59,193 bases of DNA from an uncultured Eubacteriales bacterium (GTDB taxonomy: Bacteria > Bacillota > Clostridia > Oscillospirales > Acutalibacteraceae). The stretch is taken from positions 1 to 59,193 of the forward strand of contig CAKSFA010000009.1 of assembly GCA_934454125.1 (NCBI GenBank), read 5' to 3'. The notes below the pieces were generated by a model that worked only from the letters and a program-made list of their open reading frames with translations, was not told where the DNA came from and ran no database searches. This document shows, one piece after another, positions 33,899 through 42,866 of this stretch. The translations under genes and the position numbers were made by a program. Each line of letters starts with the position of its first letter. Position 1 is the stretch's first letter.

Positions 33899-36430
33899 TT
33901 ATACCTGCGGTGTATCTTCAACACCTTCGTTTTCATCGGGTACTTCGTCTTGGCCGTCATCTTCAATTTCGACGTCTTTGCTGGTTTCTTCTTCATCGTG
34001 CGGCGCTCTTGCAAGCGTAACGACTTTGTTTTCTACACCGTCTACCCGCATTACACGCACACCCTTGCTAGGTCTTGCGCACTCACGAATGGAACCGGCT
34101 TCAATTCGAATGATAACGCCGTTGGAAGAAATCAAAATGATGTCTTCATCGAGATTAACTGCCTTGACAGAGGCAACATCACCATATTTTTCAACATGGT
34201 AGTTGATCAGACCTTTACCACCGCGTGTTTGTGTGCGATAATCGCTGGCCTGAGATAGGCGACCGTAGCCTGTTACAGAAACCGTGAGCACCAACCCGCC
34301 CGGATGGAGAACACACATACCAACAACACAGTCACCGGACTTTAAGGTGAGTGCTTTGACGCCACGGGCAGTTCTACCCATTGCACGCACGTCTGTCTCA
34401 CGGAAACGAATGGCCATACCCTTTTGTGTGGCAATTAGCAATTCTTGCTTTCCATCGGTTACATCGACCCAGGCAAGCTCATCTCCTTCATCTAGGTCAA
34501 TGGCGATAACACCACCCTTACGCGCGGTATTATACGCCTGTAGGCCTGTACGTTTGATAACACCGCTGCGTGTGACCATGACCAGATAGCTTTCTTCGTC
34601 AAACTCTGGCACACGAATGATGGAAGTTACACGCTCGTCACCAGATATGGGCAGTAGATTGGCAATGTTCATGCCTTTGCTGGTGCGGCTACCCTCTGGC
34701 ACCTCATAACATTTGAGACGGTAAACCCTGCCGAGATTGGTAAAGAACATGACGTAGTCGTGACTGTTGATAACAAACATTTCTGTGGGAACGTCTTCTT
34801 CACGGGTCGTCATACCGGTAACGCCGCGACCGCCGCGATTCTGCGTTTTATAGGTATCCATCTTCTGGCGTTTAACATAGCCAAAATTGGTCATGGTAAA
34901 GATACATTCCTCTCTGGGAATGAGATCCTCAATATCAACCTCACCGCTGATGGCTGCGATTTCTGTGCGGCGTTCGTCGGTATATTTTGCTTTTACTGCA
35001 AGTGCTTCTTCTTTAACCAAAGAGAGCAAACGACCCTCGTTTTCAAGAATCTCTTTGAAATCGGCAATTTTAATGCCCAGAGCGGCAAGTTCGTCTTCTA
35101 ATTTTTGACGCTCCAGACCGGTAAGCTGACCCAGGCGCATCTGAACAATAGCGTTTGCCTGGATATCATCAAGACCAAAGCGCTCCATCAACGCAGTTTT
35201 ACCTTCTGGAATAGATTTTGCAGCGCGCAGAATTGCGATAACTTCATCAATAAAGTCAAGTGCGATGCAAAGACCTCTTAAAATATGAGCGCGTTCTTCG
35301 GCTTTTTTTAAGTCAAAACGGGTACGCCGTGTAACAACCTCTTTTTGGAAGGTAATGTATTCGCCTAACATCTCGGTCAGCGTAAGCGTTTTTGGTTCAC
35401 CGTTTACAATAGCAAGCATAATCACACCAAAGGTGGTTTGCATCTGCGTGTAGGAATACAACTGGTTTAGAACGATCTGCGGGGAAGCATCACGCTTAAC
35501 ATCAATGACCATATGCATACCATTGCGGTCAGAGTGATCTTCTACATTGGAAATGCCCTCGATGCGCTTTTCTTTGACCAAATCTGCAATGTTTTCAATC
35601 AGTCGCGCCTTGTTGACCTGATAAGGCAGCTCACTGACAATGATTTTAAAGCGACCGTTTTTATCTTCGACAATCTCGGCACGAGCACGCACGATAACCT
35701 TGCCTCTACCAGTAGAATAAGCTGCTCGGATACCACTGCGACCCATAATGATACCACCGGTTGGAAAATCGGGACCTTTGATATATTCCATCAGATTTTC
35801 AAGCGGAATTTCAGGATTGTCAATCATTGCACACATACCATCGATTACTTCGCCCATATTATGAGGCGGAATGTTAGTGGCCATGCCTACCGCAATACCT
35901 GTAGAGCCGTTGACCAGCAGATTCGGAAAGCGGGAGGGCAACACCTCAGGTTCCTCCAAACGATCATCGTAATTGGGGCGGAAGTTGACGGTATCTTTTT
36001 CAATATCTGCCACCATTTCCATGGAGGATTTGCTCATTCTGGCTTCAGTATAACGGTAAGCAGCCGGAGGATCACCATCTACAGAACCGAAGTTTCCGTG
36101 TCCATCCACCAGCATACAACGCATTGAAAAATCCTGTGCAAGGCGTACCAAAGCATCATAAACCGAAGCATCTCCATGAGGATGGTATCTACCCAGAACA
36201 GAGCCGACGGTATCTGCACATTTGCGGTAGGCTCTGTCCGGATACAAATTATTTTCAAACATGGTGTATAAAATTCTTCTGTGTACCGGTTTTAGTCCGT
36301 CACGGACATCCGGCAAAGCACGGGAAACAATAACCGACATCGAATAATCCAGAAAGGATTTTTTCATTTCACGCTCGATGTCGACATTTATGATTTTTTC
36401 CTGTGCTTGTAGCTCTTGATTATCTTGCAT
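33899..36430 (-). CDS. gyrA: DNA gyrase subunit A
   Basis: 843 aa. It is the cleavage-rejoining subunit of gyrase. The catalytic Tyr127 lies in AAYRYTEARMSK. The quinolone-resistance region reads HPHGDASVYDALVRLAQ; the residue equivalent to E. coli Ser83 is alanine (Ala88). Six-bladed C-terminal domain repeats follow (GRGVTGMTTREED; GGVIAIDLDEGDELAW; TRGGKGLINYHVEK), then a Glu/Asp-rich tail. AAAGGTG precedes ATG 36430. It is the last gene of the dnaA-gyrA block, separated from gyrB by a YcxB-like gene. Confidence 0.97.
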   Translation of the reverse strand: MQDNQELQAQEKIINVDIEREMKKSFLDYSMSVIVSRALPDVRDGLKPVHRRILYTMFENNLYPDRAYRKCADTVGSVLGRYHPHGDASVYDALVRLAQDFSMRCMLVDGHGNFGSVDGDPPAAYRYTEARMSKSSMEMVADIEKDTVNFRPNYDDRLEEPEVLPSRFPNLLVNGSTGIAVGMATNIPPHNMGEVIDGMCAMIDNPEIPLENLMEYIKGPDFPTGGIIMGRSGIRAAYSTGRGKVIVRARAEIVEDKNGRFKIIVSELPYQVNKARLIENIADLVKEKRIEGISNVEDHSDRNGMHMVIDVKRDASPQIVLNQLYSYTQMQTTFGVIMLAIVNGEPKTLTLTEMLGEYITFQKEVVTRRTRFDLKKAEERAHILRGLCIALDFIDEVIAILRAAKSIPEGKTALMERFGLDDIQANAIVQMRLGQLTGLERQKLEDELAALGIKIADFKEILENEGRLLSLVKEEALAVKAKYTDERRTEIAAISGEVDIEDLIPREECIFTMTNFGYVKRQKMDTYKTQNRGGRGVTGMTTREEDVPTEMFVINSHDYVMFFTNLGRVYRLKCYEVPEGSRTSKGMNIANLLPISGDERVTSIIRVPEFDEESYLVMVTRSGVIKRTGLQAYNTARKGGVIAIDLDEGDELAWVDVTDGKQELLIATQKGMAIRFRETDVRAMGRTARGVKALTLKSGDCVVGMCVLHPGGLVLTVSVTGYGRLSQASDYRTQTRGGKGLINYHVEKYGDVASVKAVNLDEDIILISSNGVIIRIEAGSIRECARPSKGVRVMRVDGVENKVVTLARAPHDEEETSKDVEIEDDGQDEVPDENEGVEDTPQV

Positions 36431-36488
36431 GGCTCGGACACCTTTCTGCTAAAAATTTTTTGCCCCTGGTTTTAAATTCCTATACGGT

Positions 36489-37154
36489 TTATGTAACCTG
36501 ATTGGTTCCAGAAAGAATAATCGCTTCAACGTCGGGCAAAACGGACGGTTCAATGCAGCGCATAGGGAGCACGGTAAGATGTGTTTGGTCAGTTTGCAGC
36601 ACAAACATACCATTTGTTTTGCGGCATTTGACTGTGCCGTTGAGAGGAATGGACCATTTGTTTTCGCCCTTGCCCATTTCAATCAAGTCTGGATAAATCT
36701 CCATTTGTACTTCTTCCCCTGTGGTGAGCCGTTTGGCGTTTTTTTGGACGCTGTATTGTGCCAATGGCCAGATAATACCAGCTAAGATGAGACACAAAAT
36801 GCCAAATACAATGGAGAGCCAGTTATGCTGCAATGTGAACATGGCAAAAAAGATACCAGCCATAATGCATGCGATGATACTTTCTGCAATGAGCTTTTTT
36901 CTCGTGCTGCGCATACTTTGGCAGGAACGCAGCGCATTGTAGATTTCTTCTTGTTTTAGTGCATAATTGAGTTTAATGCCGGCAAAGCTGTCTTCAAAAT
37001 CTTCTGCGTCTTCATCGGGCACCAACTCTGCTTCAGAGCCATCCCATTCCACGGTTTCTGTCTCTTCTTCAAATACTTCTTCTTCCAGTGTGTCAAGCAC
37101 TTCGAGTGCTTCTTCTTGCTGCGTACTTCGGGAAGGAGTATCTCCTTTGTTCAT
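36489..37154 (-). CDS. YcxB-like membrane protein between gyrB and gyrA
   Basis: 221 aa, function unknown. The first 60 residues are very acidic and probably disordered (EVLDTLEEEVFEEETETVEW). Two adjacent membrane helices follow (IIACIMAGIFFAMFTL and LSIVFGILCLILAGIIWPLA), then a C-terminal domain with YcxB-like character (YPDLIEMGKGENKWSIPLNG; MRCIEPSVLPDVEAIIL). It is co-directional with gyrB (28-bp gap) and gyrA (58-bp gap), so it is likely co-transcribed with gyrase. The role in this position is not known. Confidence 0.78.
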   Translation of the reverse strand: MNKGDTPSRSTQQEEALEVLDTLEEEVFEEETETVEWDGSEAELVPDEDAEDFEDSFAGIKLNYALKQEEIYNALRSCQSMRSTRKKLIAESIIACIMAGIFFAMFTLQHNWLSIVFGILCLILAGIIWPLAQYSVQKNAKRLTTGEEVQMEIYPDLIEMGKGENKWSIPLNGTVKCRKTNGMFVLQTDQTHLTVLPMRCIEPSVLPDVEAIILSGTNQVT

Positions 37155-37182
37155 CTGTTCGTACCGTACCTTTCTGTTAAAA

Positions 37183-39123
37183 TCAAACGTCTAAGTTCTG
37201 TACATACTTTGCATTGCGTTCTATAAATTCTCTTCTGGGTTCTACCTTATCTCCCATTAAAATGGTGAAAATTTCGTCTGCCATTGCTGCGTCTTCCATT
37301 TCTACACGCAGCATAATACGTGTTTCAGGATTCATGGTTGTTTCCCAAAGCTGTTCGGAATCCATTTCACCCAGACCTTTGTATCGCTGGATATCGAGAT
37401 TACCGCCAAGCTCTTCCATCATTTTATCACGCTCCTGGTCGGAGTAAGCGTAATAATGGGTTTTGCTTTTTGTCAAGCGATAAAGCGGGGGTTGTGCGAT
37501 ATAGATATTTCCGTTTTCGATTAGCGGGCGCATAAAACGGAAGAAAAACGTTAAAAGTAATGTGCGAATATGAGAGCCGTCAACGTCGGCATCGGCCATA
37601 ATGATGACTTTGCCGTAGCGCAGCTTTTCCAAATCAAATTCTTCACCAATGCCACAACCCAGCGCTGTAACAACTGGCATGAGCTTTTCATTTCCATAGA
37701 CCTTATCAAGTCTTGCTTTTTCAACGTTGAGCATTTTGCCCCATAGCGGCAGAATTGCCTGAATCTTACGGTCACGGCCACCTTTGGCAGAGCCACCCGC
37801 AGAATCACCCTCAACGATATACAGTTCAGATTCTTCTGGATTTTTGGATTGGCAGTCCGCCAATTTTCCAGGTAGAGCGGCTGATTCGAGCGCTGATTTG
37901 CGGCGTACCATCTCTTTTGCCTTGCGAGCAGCCTCTCTTGCACGGGAAGCAGCCAGCGCTTTATCAAAAATGGCACGGGCAGTGGCCGGATTTTCTTCCA
38001 GATAGGTGGAAAGCTTATCATTGACCATATTGCTAACAAGGCTACTAATCTCTGTATTACCCAACTTTGCTTTTGTTTGACCCTCAAACTGGGCATCTTT
38101 GACTTTAATGCTAATGACAACGGTAAGACCTTCTCGCACGTCATCGCCGGTTAAGTTTTTATCGTTATCTTTGAGCAGACCATATTTTCTGGCGTAATCA
38201 TTCATAACGCGGGTAAGGCTGCGTTTAAAGCCTTCCTCATGGGTGCCGCCATCTGTGGTATGAATATTGTTTGCAAAAGACAGAATCAGTTCGTTGTAGC
38301 TATCGTTATACTGCATAGCCACTTCGGCAGTTGCCTGATCATCATCTGCAACGGTGGAGAAATGAATAATGTCTGGATGTACCAACTCGACTGCTTTTTT
38401 CTTGTTGAGGTATTCAACAAAACTACTGATACCTCCCTCGTAACAAAAATTTTCGGAAATAAGATTATCAGCATTGCGTTCATCACTGATTTGAATATTG
38501 ATACCAGCATTGAGGAATGCCTGCTCGCGTAGTCTTGTTTTTAAAATTTCATAGTCAAACTCAGTGGTTTCTTTGAAAATCTCTGCATCTGGTTTAAAGC
38601 GCACCTGTGTACCGGTTTTGTCGGTTTTTCCAACTTTTTGCAGATCTGTGATAATGTTTCCGCGCTCAAATCGCTGGGTGTAAATATCACCGTCTTTGTA
38701 AATTTCAATTTCAAGCCATTCAGAAAGTGCATTTACAACAGAAGCACCTACACCGTGTAAACCACCGGAAACTTTGTATCCTCCACCGCCAAATTTGCCA
38801 CCAGCGTGCAACACCGTATAAACCACTGTTGCAGCAGGAATACCCATTTTAGGGTGATTTCCAACGGGAATACCACGGCCGTTATCTGTAACACAAATGA
38901 CATTACCAGGCAATATTTTTACCTCAATTTTGTCACAAAAACCTGCCAGAGCCTCGTCAATACCATTATCCACAATCTCATAGACCAAATGATGCAAGCC
39001 TCTTGGCCCTGTAGAACCAATATACATACCTGGTCTTTTACGCACTGCTTCTAAGCCTTCTAAAACTTGTATTTGGTCGGCTTCATAATGCTCAGCCGGT
39101 TGATTCATTTCGGTAAACTCCAA
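37183..39123 (-). CDS. gyrB: DNA gyrase subunit B
   Basis: 646 aa from a TTG start. ATPase (GHKL) motifs: LVYEIVDNGIDEAL, VTDNGRGIPVGNHPK, GGLHGVGASVVNALS. The C-terminal TOPRIM and gyrase-B domains contain IVEGDSAGGSAKGGRDRKIQ, IIMADADVDGSHIRTLLL and QRYKGLGEMD. The only well placed Shine-Dalgarno (GGAGGG, six bases) points to TTG 39123 rather than the downstream ATG at residue 6. It is downstream of the two zinc-ribbon genes, after a 36-bp gap. Confidence 0.96.
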   Translation of the reverse strand: MEFTEMNQPAEHYEADQIQVLEGLEAVRKRPGMYIGSTGPRGLHHLVYEIVDNGIDEALAGFCDKIEVKILPGNVICVTDNGRGIPVGNHPKMGIPAATVVYTVLHAGGKFGGGGYKVSGGLHGVGASVVNALSEWLEIEIYKDGDIYTQRFERGNIITDLQKVGKTDKTGTQVRFKPDAEIFKETTEFDYEILKTRLREQAFLNAGINIQISDERNADNLISENFCYEGGISSFVEYLNKKKAVELVHPDIIHFSTVADDDQATAEVAMQYNDSYNELILSFANNIHTTDGGTHEEGFKRSLTRVMNDYARKYGLLKDNDKNLTGDDVREGLTVVISIKVKDAQFEGQTKAKLGNTEISSLVSNMVNDKLSTYLEENPATARAIFDKALAASRAREAARKAKEMVRRKSALESAALPGKLADCQSKNPEESELYIVEGDSAGGSAKGGRDRKIQAILPLWGKMLNVEKARLDKVYGNEKLMPVVTALGCGIGEEFDLEKLRYGKVIIMADADVDGSHIRTLLLTFFFRFMRPLIENGNIYIAQPPLYRLTKSKTHYYAYSDQERDKMMEELGGNLDIQRYKGLGEMDSEQLWETTMNPETRIMLRVEMEDAAMADEIFTILMGDKVEPRREFIERNAKYVQNLDV

Positions 39124-39159
39124 GGTTAACCCTCCATTTTATCAAACTGTTTTTTATTG

Positions 39160-39513
39160 TTACTGTTTAAACTTGGTTGTTCTTGTAGAATATTTCATTT
39201 GTTCGGGCTTTACATAGCGGACAACAAAAGGAATCAATAAAATAACTGCTGCAACACCGCACGCCATAACACCAGCCATATAAAGCACATTCATATTAGG
39301 TAAAAAGATTGCCAGTGCTACATTGATTGCAACAGCGATTAACACAACTACTGTAATCAAAATGCTAAAAGGTGTTTCCAACGTTATTTTAAAATTTTGT
39401 TTGCATTTTGGACATTGCACATCTGATTGACTTTTGCTTTTAAATACCGTTTTGTAAGAAAAATGTTCACCACAATAGGGACAAACGGGTAAAGCGAGAG
39501 GTGCTTGTTTCAT
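39160..39513 (-). CDS. Zinc-ribbon membrane protein (117 aa)
   Basis: Unknown function. An N-terminal zinc ribbon (two CxxC pairs: CPYC at 11-14 and CPKC later, with QSDVQCPKCKQNFKI) is followed by two membrane helices (FSILITVVVLIAVAINVALAIF and LYMAGVMACGVAAVILLIPFVV) and a basic tail. It shares this architecture with the adjacent 193-aa protein and probably arose by duplication. AAAGGAG precedes the start. It lies between remB and gyrB, where Bacillus has no such gene. Confidence 0.78.
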   Translation of the reverse strand: MKQAPLALPVCPYCGEHFSYKTVFKSKSQSDVQCPKCKQNFKITLETPFSILITVVVLIAVAINVALAIFLPNMNVLYMAGVMACGVAAVILLIPFVVRYVKPEQMKYSTRTTKFKQ

Positions 39514-39540
39514 CAGAAAGAACTCCTTTCGGCCATGACA

Positions 39541-40122
39541 TTATAAAATGCGTGTATGCTGTAATTGCTCCTGATCTGTTTTTTGTTTTGCAGAATGTGG
39601 AGCAAACTTTTTGAGCCGAACTAAAAATATACAGGAACCGAAAAAACATAAGAAAGGCAGAAAAATCAAAATTACGGACCAAATGTGCATATCGGTTAAA
39701 AACGTAAAGAGCAAAATTAAAATGGTGCTTATACTACAAGATACGATTGCAAAGGGAACAACAATCTTATCAATAACCACTGCAGAACGATTTCCACACT
39801 TGGTGCAGATATAGTCTCCTTTACTTTTTATCAACCACACACGCGGCAGGCCAACTTTATTACCGCAGTAAGGACACACTGGACGGTAAAATTTTCCTTT
39901 TACCTGCGGTAAAGCAGTTAGTTTTTCAGTAGCTTGCCGGTAAGTAGTTTTTTCCCTTGAATTTTTTGTTTTTTTCTGTGCAACGCCAGATAGTTCTCTT
40001 TTTTTAGATACAGTTGCAGAAGTCTGCGATTTTTTTATTTCTTTTTCTTCACTCTCTTTTACAAGTGAATCAAACAGATTTTGATAATCTACTTTTTTCT
40101 GCTGGTCGTTTTGATTTTCCAT
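39541..40122 (-). CDS. Zinc-ribbon membrane protein (193 aa)
   Basis: Unknown function. The first 80 residues are Lys/Glu-rich and look disordered. A zinc ribbon follows with CPYCGNKVGLPRVWL and ICTKCGNRSAVVI (CxxC-x20-CxxC), then two membrane helices (VPFAIVSCSISTILILLFTFL and WSVILIFLPFLCFFGSCIFLV) and a short basic cytosolic tail. It has the same order of parts as the next gene, 27 bp downstream. GGGGG-type Shine-Dalgarno lies upstream. Confidence 0.78.
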   Translation of the reverse strand: MENQNDQQKKVDYQNLFDSLVKESEEKEIKKSQTSATVSKKRELSGVAQKKTKNSREKTTYRQATEKLTALPQVKGKFYRPVCPYCGNKVGLPRVWLIKSKGDYICTKCGNRSAVVIDKIVVPFAIVSCSISTILILLFTFLTDMHIWSVILIFLPFLCFFGSCIFLVRLKKFAPHSAKQKTDQEQLQHTRIL

Positions 40123-40145
40123 TTCAAAATGCCCCCTTTCTGCTC

Positions 40146-40418
40146 TTACTGATTGGCAATACTGCTAATATAATGTGTGCGCTTAAGCAGTGTTGCACAG
40201 GAGATTTGTGATAAGTAAACAGTATTACGTGCATTTTTGTCTGCACACAGGATAAAAGTTTTTGGCAATTCCATAGAAACATTGACAACTCTGCCACCTT
40301 TTTCGGCTCTTGCAAGATAATCCCTTGTCAATTTTGAAATAGTAGAATTTTCTAAGTCAAAAATTCCTACAATTTCGTCCATTTTTACCACGGTATCTTG
40401 CCCCAAATGTAGATACAT
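40146..40418 (-). CDS. remB: Extracellular matrix regulator RemB (DUF370)
   Basis: 90 aa. The sequence MYLHLGQDTVVKMDEIVGIFDLENSTISK is characteristic of RemB/YaaB. In Bacillus, the related RemA controls matrix and osmoprotection genes by DNA binding, and remB sits between recF and gyrB, exactly as here. AGGAGG lies seven bases before ATG 40418. Confidence 0.9.
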   Translation of the reverse strand: MYLHLGQDTVVKMDEIVGIFDLENSTISKLTRDYLARAEKGGRVVNVSMELPKTFILCADKNARNTVYLSQISCATLLKRTHYISSIANQ

Positions 40419-40434
40419 TTTCTGTTGCCTCCTT

Positions 40435-41544
40435 CTACACTTCTTTTACAGTCTGACTAGTCAAATTTCCTTGCCTGATTTCAAACAAAGCACCTTTCTT
40501 GAGCTGCTGAATGTGGTTTGGATCACAACAGGTAAGAAACACCTGACGATCTTTCAGATGATTTAAAATATAATCCTGACGATTTTCATCCAATTCACTC
40601 ATAACATCATCGAGCAGCATAATAGGTTGCTCTCCTGTGATTTTTTCCATGACCTGTGCTTCTGCCAGTTTAAGTGCCAATGCTACTGAACGTTGTTGCC
40701 CTTGTGAGCCAAAGGAGCGAGCAGAAACGCCATTAATTGCAAACGAAATATCATCACGATGTGGACCTACTGTTGTATAACCCATCATCAGGTCTGACCG
40801 CTGCGACTGCTTAAGCTTTTCGTAAAGACTTTGTTGAATTTGTTTCTGCTCCTCTTTAAAAAAAGAAGAATCATAAGACAAAGAAAACTGCTCTTTTTGT
40901 GAAGAAATACCTTGATAAATTTTTTCCACAATTGGTTGAAGCATTGTTAAATAAGTAAGCCGCTCTTTTACTACGGAAGCACCGTAGGCAGCCAGCTTTT
41001 CATCCCAGATATCCAAGGTATCTTCCAGTACAGGTTTTTTTGCAATTTCTTTGAGCAGCATATTTCGTTGATGCAAAGTTCTATTATAGTGCATTAAAAG
41101 TCTCGCATAAACTGGTTTGCTTTGACAAAGGCTGCCATCTACAAAATTTCTGCGATTAGTGGGACCTTCTTTAACCAACGCCAGGTGCTCAGGAGAAAAT
41201 ACAACGGCACAGAATTTGCCTACGAGAGAAGAAGATGATTTTTTTTCGATCTCATTTATTGTAACACTTCTTTTGCCGTTTTTCATGTTGATTTTTGCAT
41301 TTTGCTCTCTTTCTTCACTAAAAAATTGCAGATTTAGCTTGAAAGTCGACTTTTTAAAAGCAATCAGCTCATGATCTTTCGCTCCCCTGAAAGAATGTCC
41401 ACCTGTAAATAACCAAATTGCCTCGAGTAAATTTGTTTTACCCTGCGCATTTTCGCCATAGATAATATTCATTTGTGAAATCGGCTGCAACAGTACGTGA
41501 GAAAGATTACGATAATTTGAGATTTCAATCTGTTTAATAATCAA
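40435..41544 (-). CDS. recF: DNA replication and repair protein RecF
   Basis: 369 aa from a TTG start. It is an ABC-type ATPase that loads RecA at ssDNA gaps. Walker A is GENAQGKTNLLEAI (about 31-44); the signature and Walker B region are RSFGSQGQQRSVALALKLAE and PIMLLDDVMSELDENRQ. The N-terminus IIKQIEISNYRNL is typical. The TTG overlaps the yaaA stop (TTGA), so the genes are translationally coupled. Its end lies 16 bp before remB. Confidence 0.96.
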   Translation of the reverse strand: MIIKQIEISNYRNLSHVLLQPISQMNIIYGENAQGKTNLLEAIWLFTGGHSFRGAKDHELIAFKKSTFKLNLQFFSEEREQNAKINMKNGKRSVTINEIEKKSSSSLVGKFCAVVFSPEHLALVKEGPTNRRNFVDGSLCQSKPVYARLLMHYNRTLHQRNMLLKEIAKKPVLEDTLDIWDEKLAAYGASVVKERLTYLTMLQPIVEKIYQGISSQKEQFSLSYDSSFFKEEQKQIQQSLYEKLKQSQRSDLMMGYTTVGPHRDDISFAINGVSARSFGSQGQQRSVALALKLAEAQVMEKITGEQPIMLLDDVMSELDENRQDYILNHLKDRQVFLTCCDPNHIQQLKKGALFEIRQGNLTSQTVKEV

Positions 41545-41759
41545 GACTTACAAACCTCATAAATTTTGTTTTCAAACGCGGCAACATCGCCGTAACGCAT
41601 TTTTTTACCGCGCATAGTACAAATTTCTCCGTTTACTGTTACCTGACCATCTTGAATAACTGCCTTGGCCTGTCCACCTGTGCCAGTAGCACCACTGAGT
41701 TTGAGTAAAGCATCCAACCGGATGAATTCAGTATCAATGCTGATTTTGACTATTTCCAT
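41541..41759 (-). CDS. yaaA: S4-domain RNA-binding protein YaaA
   Basis: 72 aa. The S4-like motif is IRLDALLKLSGATGTGGQAKAVIQ with GQVTVNGEICTMRGKKMRYGD, a match to YaaA (also called RlbA), found between dnaN and recF in Firmicutes. It probably binds ribosomal RNA. It lies 3 bp after dnaN. Confidence 0.93.
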   Translation of the reverse strand: MEIVKISIDTEFIRLDALLKLSGATGTGGQAKAVIQDGQVTVNGEICTMRGKKMRYGDVAAFENKIYEVCKS

Positions 41760-41762
41760 TGT

Positions 41763-42866
41763 TTATTCCGCCTTTAAAATAACCGGCAAGACTAAGAACA
41801 AAAATGAATTGCCTTCTTTTGGACGTACCAACATGGGGCTTGTTTGACTACTAAACTGAATTTTAATTTCATCGCCTTCTGCATTACGCAATGCTTCTAG
41901 CAGAAAGCGGCTATTAAAGCCAATCTCAAGCGTATCACCTTCTGCCTTAACCGCAAACTGATCATTTGCTCTTCCAATAGGCGTAGAACAAGAAAGTCTC
42001 ATTTCATCCTGTTCAATCATACAGCGCACCGGACTTTTCAGACGGTCCATAATCAGAAGAGAAACACGCTCAATGCTATCAATGACTGTTCGAGTATTTG
42101 CAAGCACCTCAGTGCTGAATTCTTTTGGAATTGCTGCACGATAATCCAAAAACTGTCCTTCCAACAGACGAGAGGTTACATAATAATCATTAATCTGAAA
42201 CATAATGTGCCGCTTTCCTATGTGCAGCTGAACGATTTCATCGCTGTCTTCCAAGAGTTTTAAAATTTCAGAAAGTGTTTTTCCTGGTACAACGAAGTTG
42301 GTTTCCAAATCATTTTTAATATCTTCTTCTCGATAAGCCAGACGATAACCATCAACTGAAACAAGGTGAAGTTTATTTTTTTGTAATTCAAACAGTGTTC
42401 CCGTATGAATTGGTCTGGAATCATTGTCTGCAACGGCATAGATGGTTTGACGGATCATACTTTTGAGTAAACTGTGCGTAAGTGAAATACTATCTTCCTC
42501 CGGAATTGCCGGTAGTTCGGGGTATTCTTCGGCCGGCGTGCTTACAATGGAAAATTCACTCGGACCACTTTGAATGGTTGTAACGTGATTTTCATCAGTT
42601 GTTAAGTAAACATCGTCTGCAGGTAATCTGCGGACAATCTCACCAAACAGTTTTGCATTGAGTAAAATTTTACCTGGTTCTGTGATAGCAGCTTTTATGG
42701 TTGTTTTCATAGCAAGTTCTAGGTTATAGCCACAAAGTTCAATACCCTGGTCGGTTGTTTTAAGCAGAATGCTTTCAAGTGCTTCAATAGAAGATTTGGA
42801 AGCAACTGCACGCTGAACGATGGAAACTGCATCGACAAGAATTTGTTTGTTGCAAGAAAGTTTCAT
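41763..42866 (-). CDS. dnaN: DNA polymerase III beta sliding clamp
   Basis: 367 aa. It forms the ring that tethers polymerase to DNA. The N-terminus MKLSCNKQILVDAVSIVQRAVA and the segments FGEIVRRLPADDVYL and EYPELPAIPEEDSISL are typical; the C-terminus ends IQFSSQTSPMLVRPKEGNSFLFLVLPV, the peptide-binding pocket region. AAAGGTGAT precedes ATG 42866. It is immediately downstream of the origin region and dnaA. Confidence 0.97.
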   Translation of the reverse strand: MKLSCNKQILVDAVSIVQRAVASKSSIEALESILLKTTDQGIELCGYNLELAMKTTIKAAITEPGKILLNAKLFGEIVRRLPADDVYLTTDENHVTTIQSGPSEFSIVSTPAEEYPELPAIPEEDSISLTHSLLKSMIRQTIYAVADNDSRPIHTGTLFELQKNKLHLVSVDGYRLAYREEDIKNDLETNFVVPGKTLSEILKLLEDSDEIVQLHIGKRHIMFQINDYYVTSRLLEGQFLDYRAAIPKEFSTEVLANTRTVIDSIERVSLLIMDRLKSPVRCMIEQDEMRLSCSTPIGRANDQFAVKAEGDTLEIGFNSRFLLEALRNAEGDEIKIQFSSQTSPMLVRPKEGNSFLFLVLPVILKAE

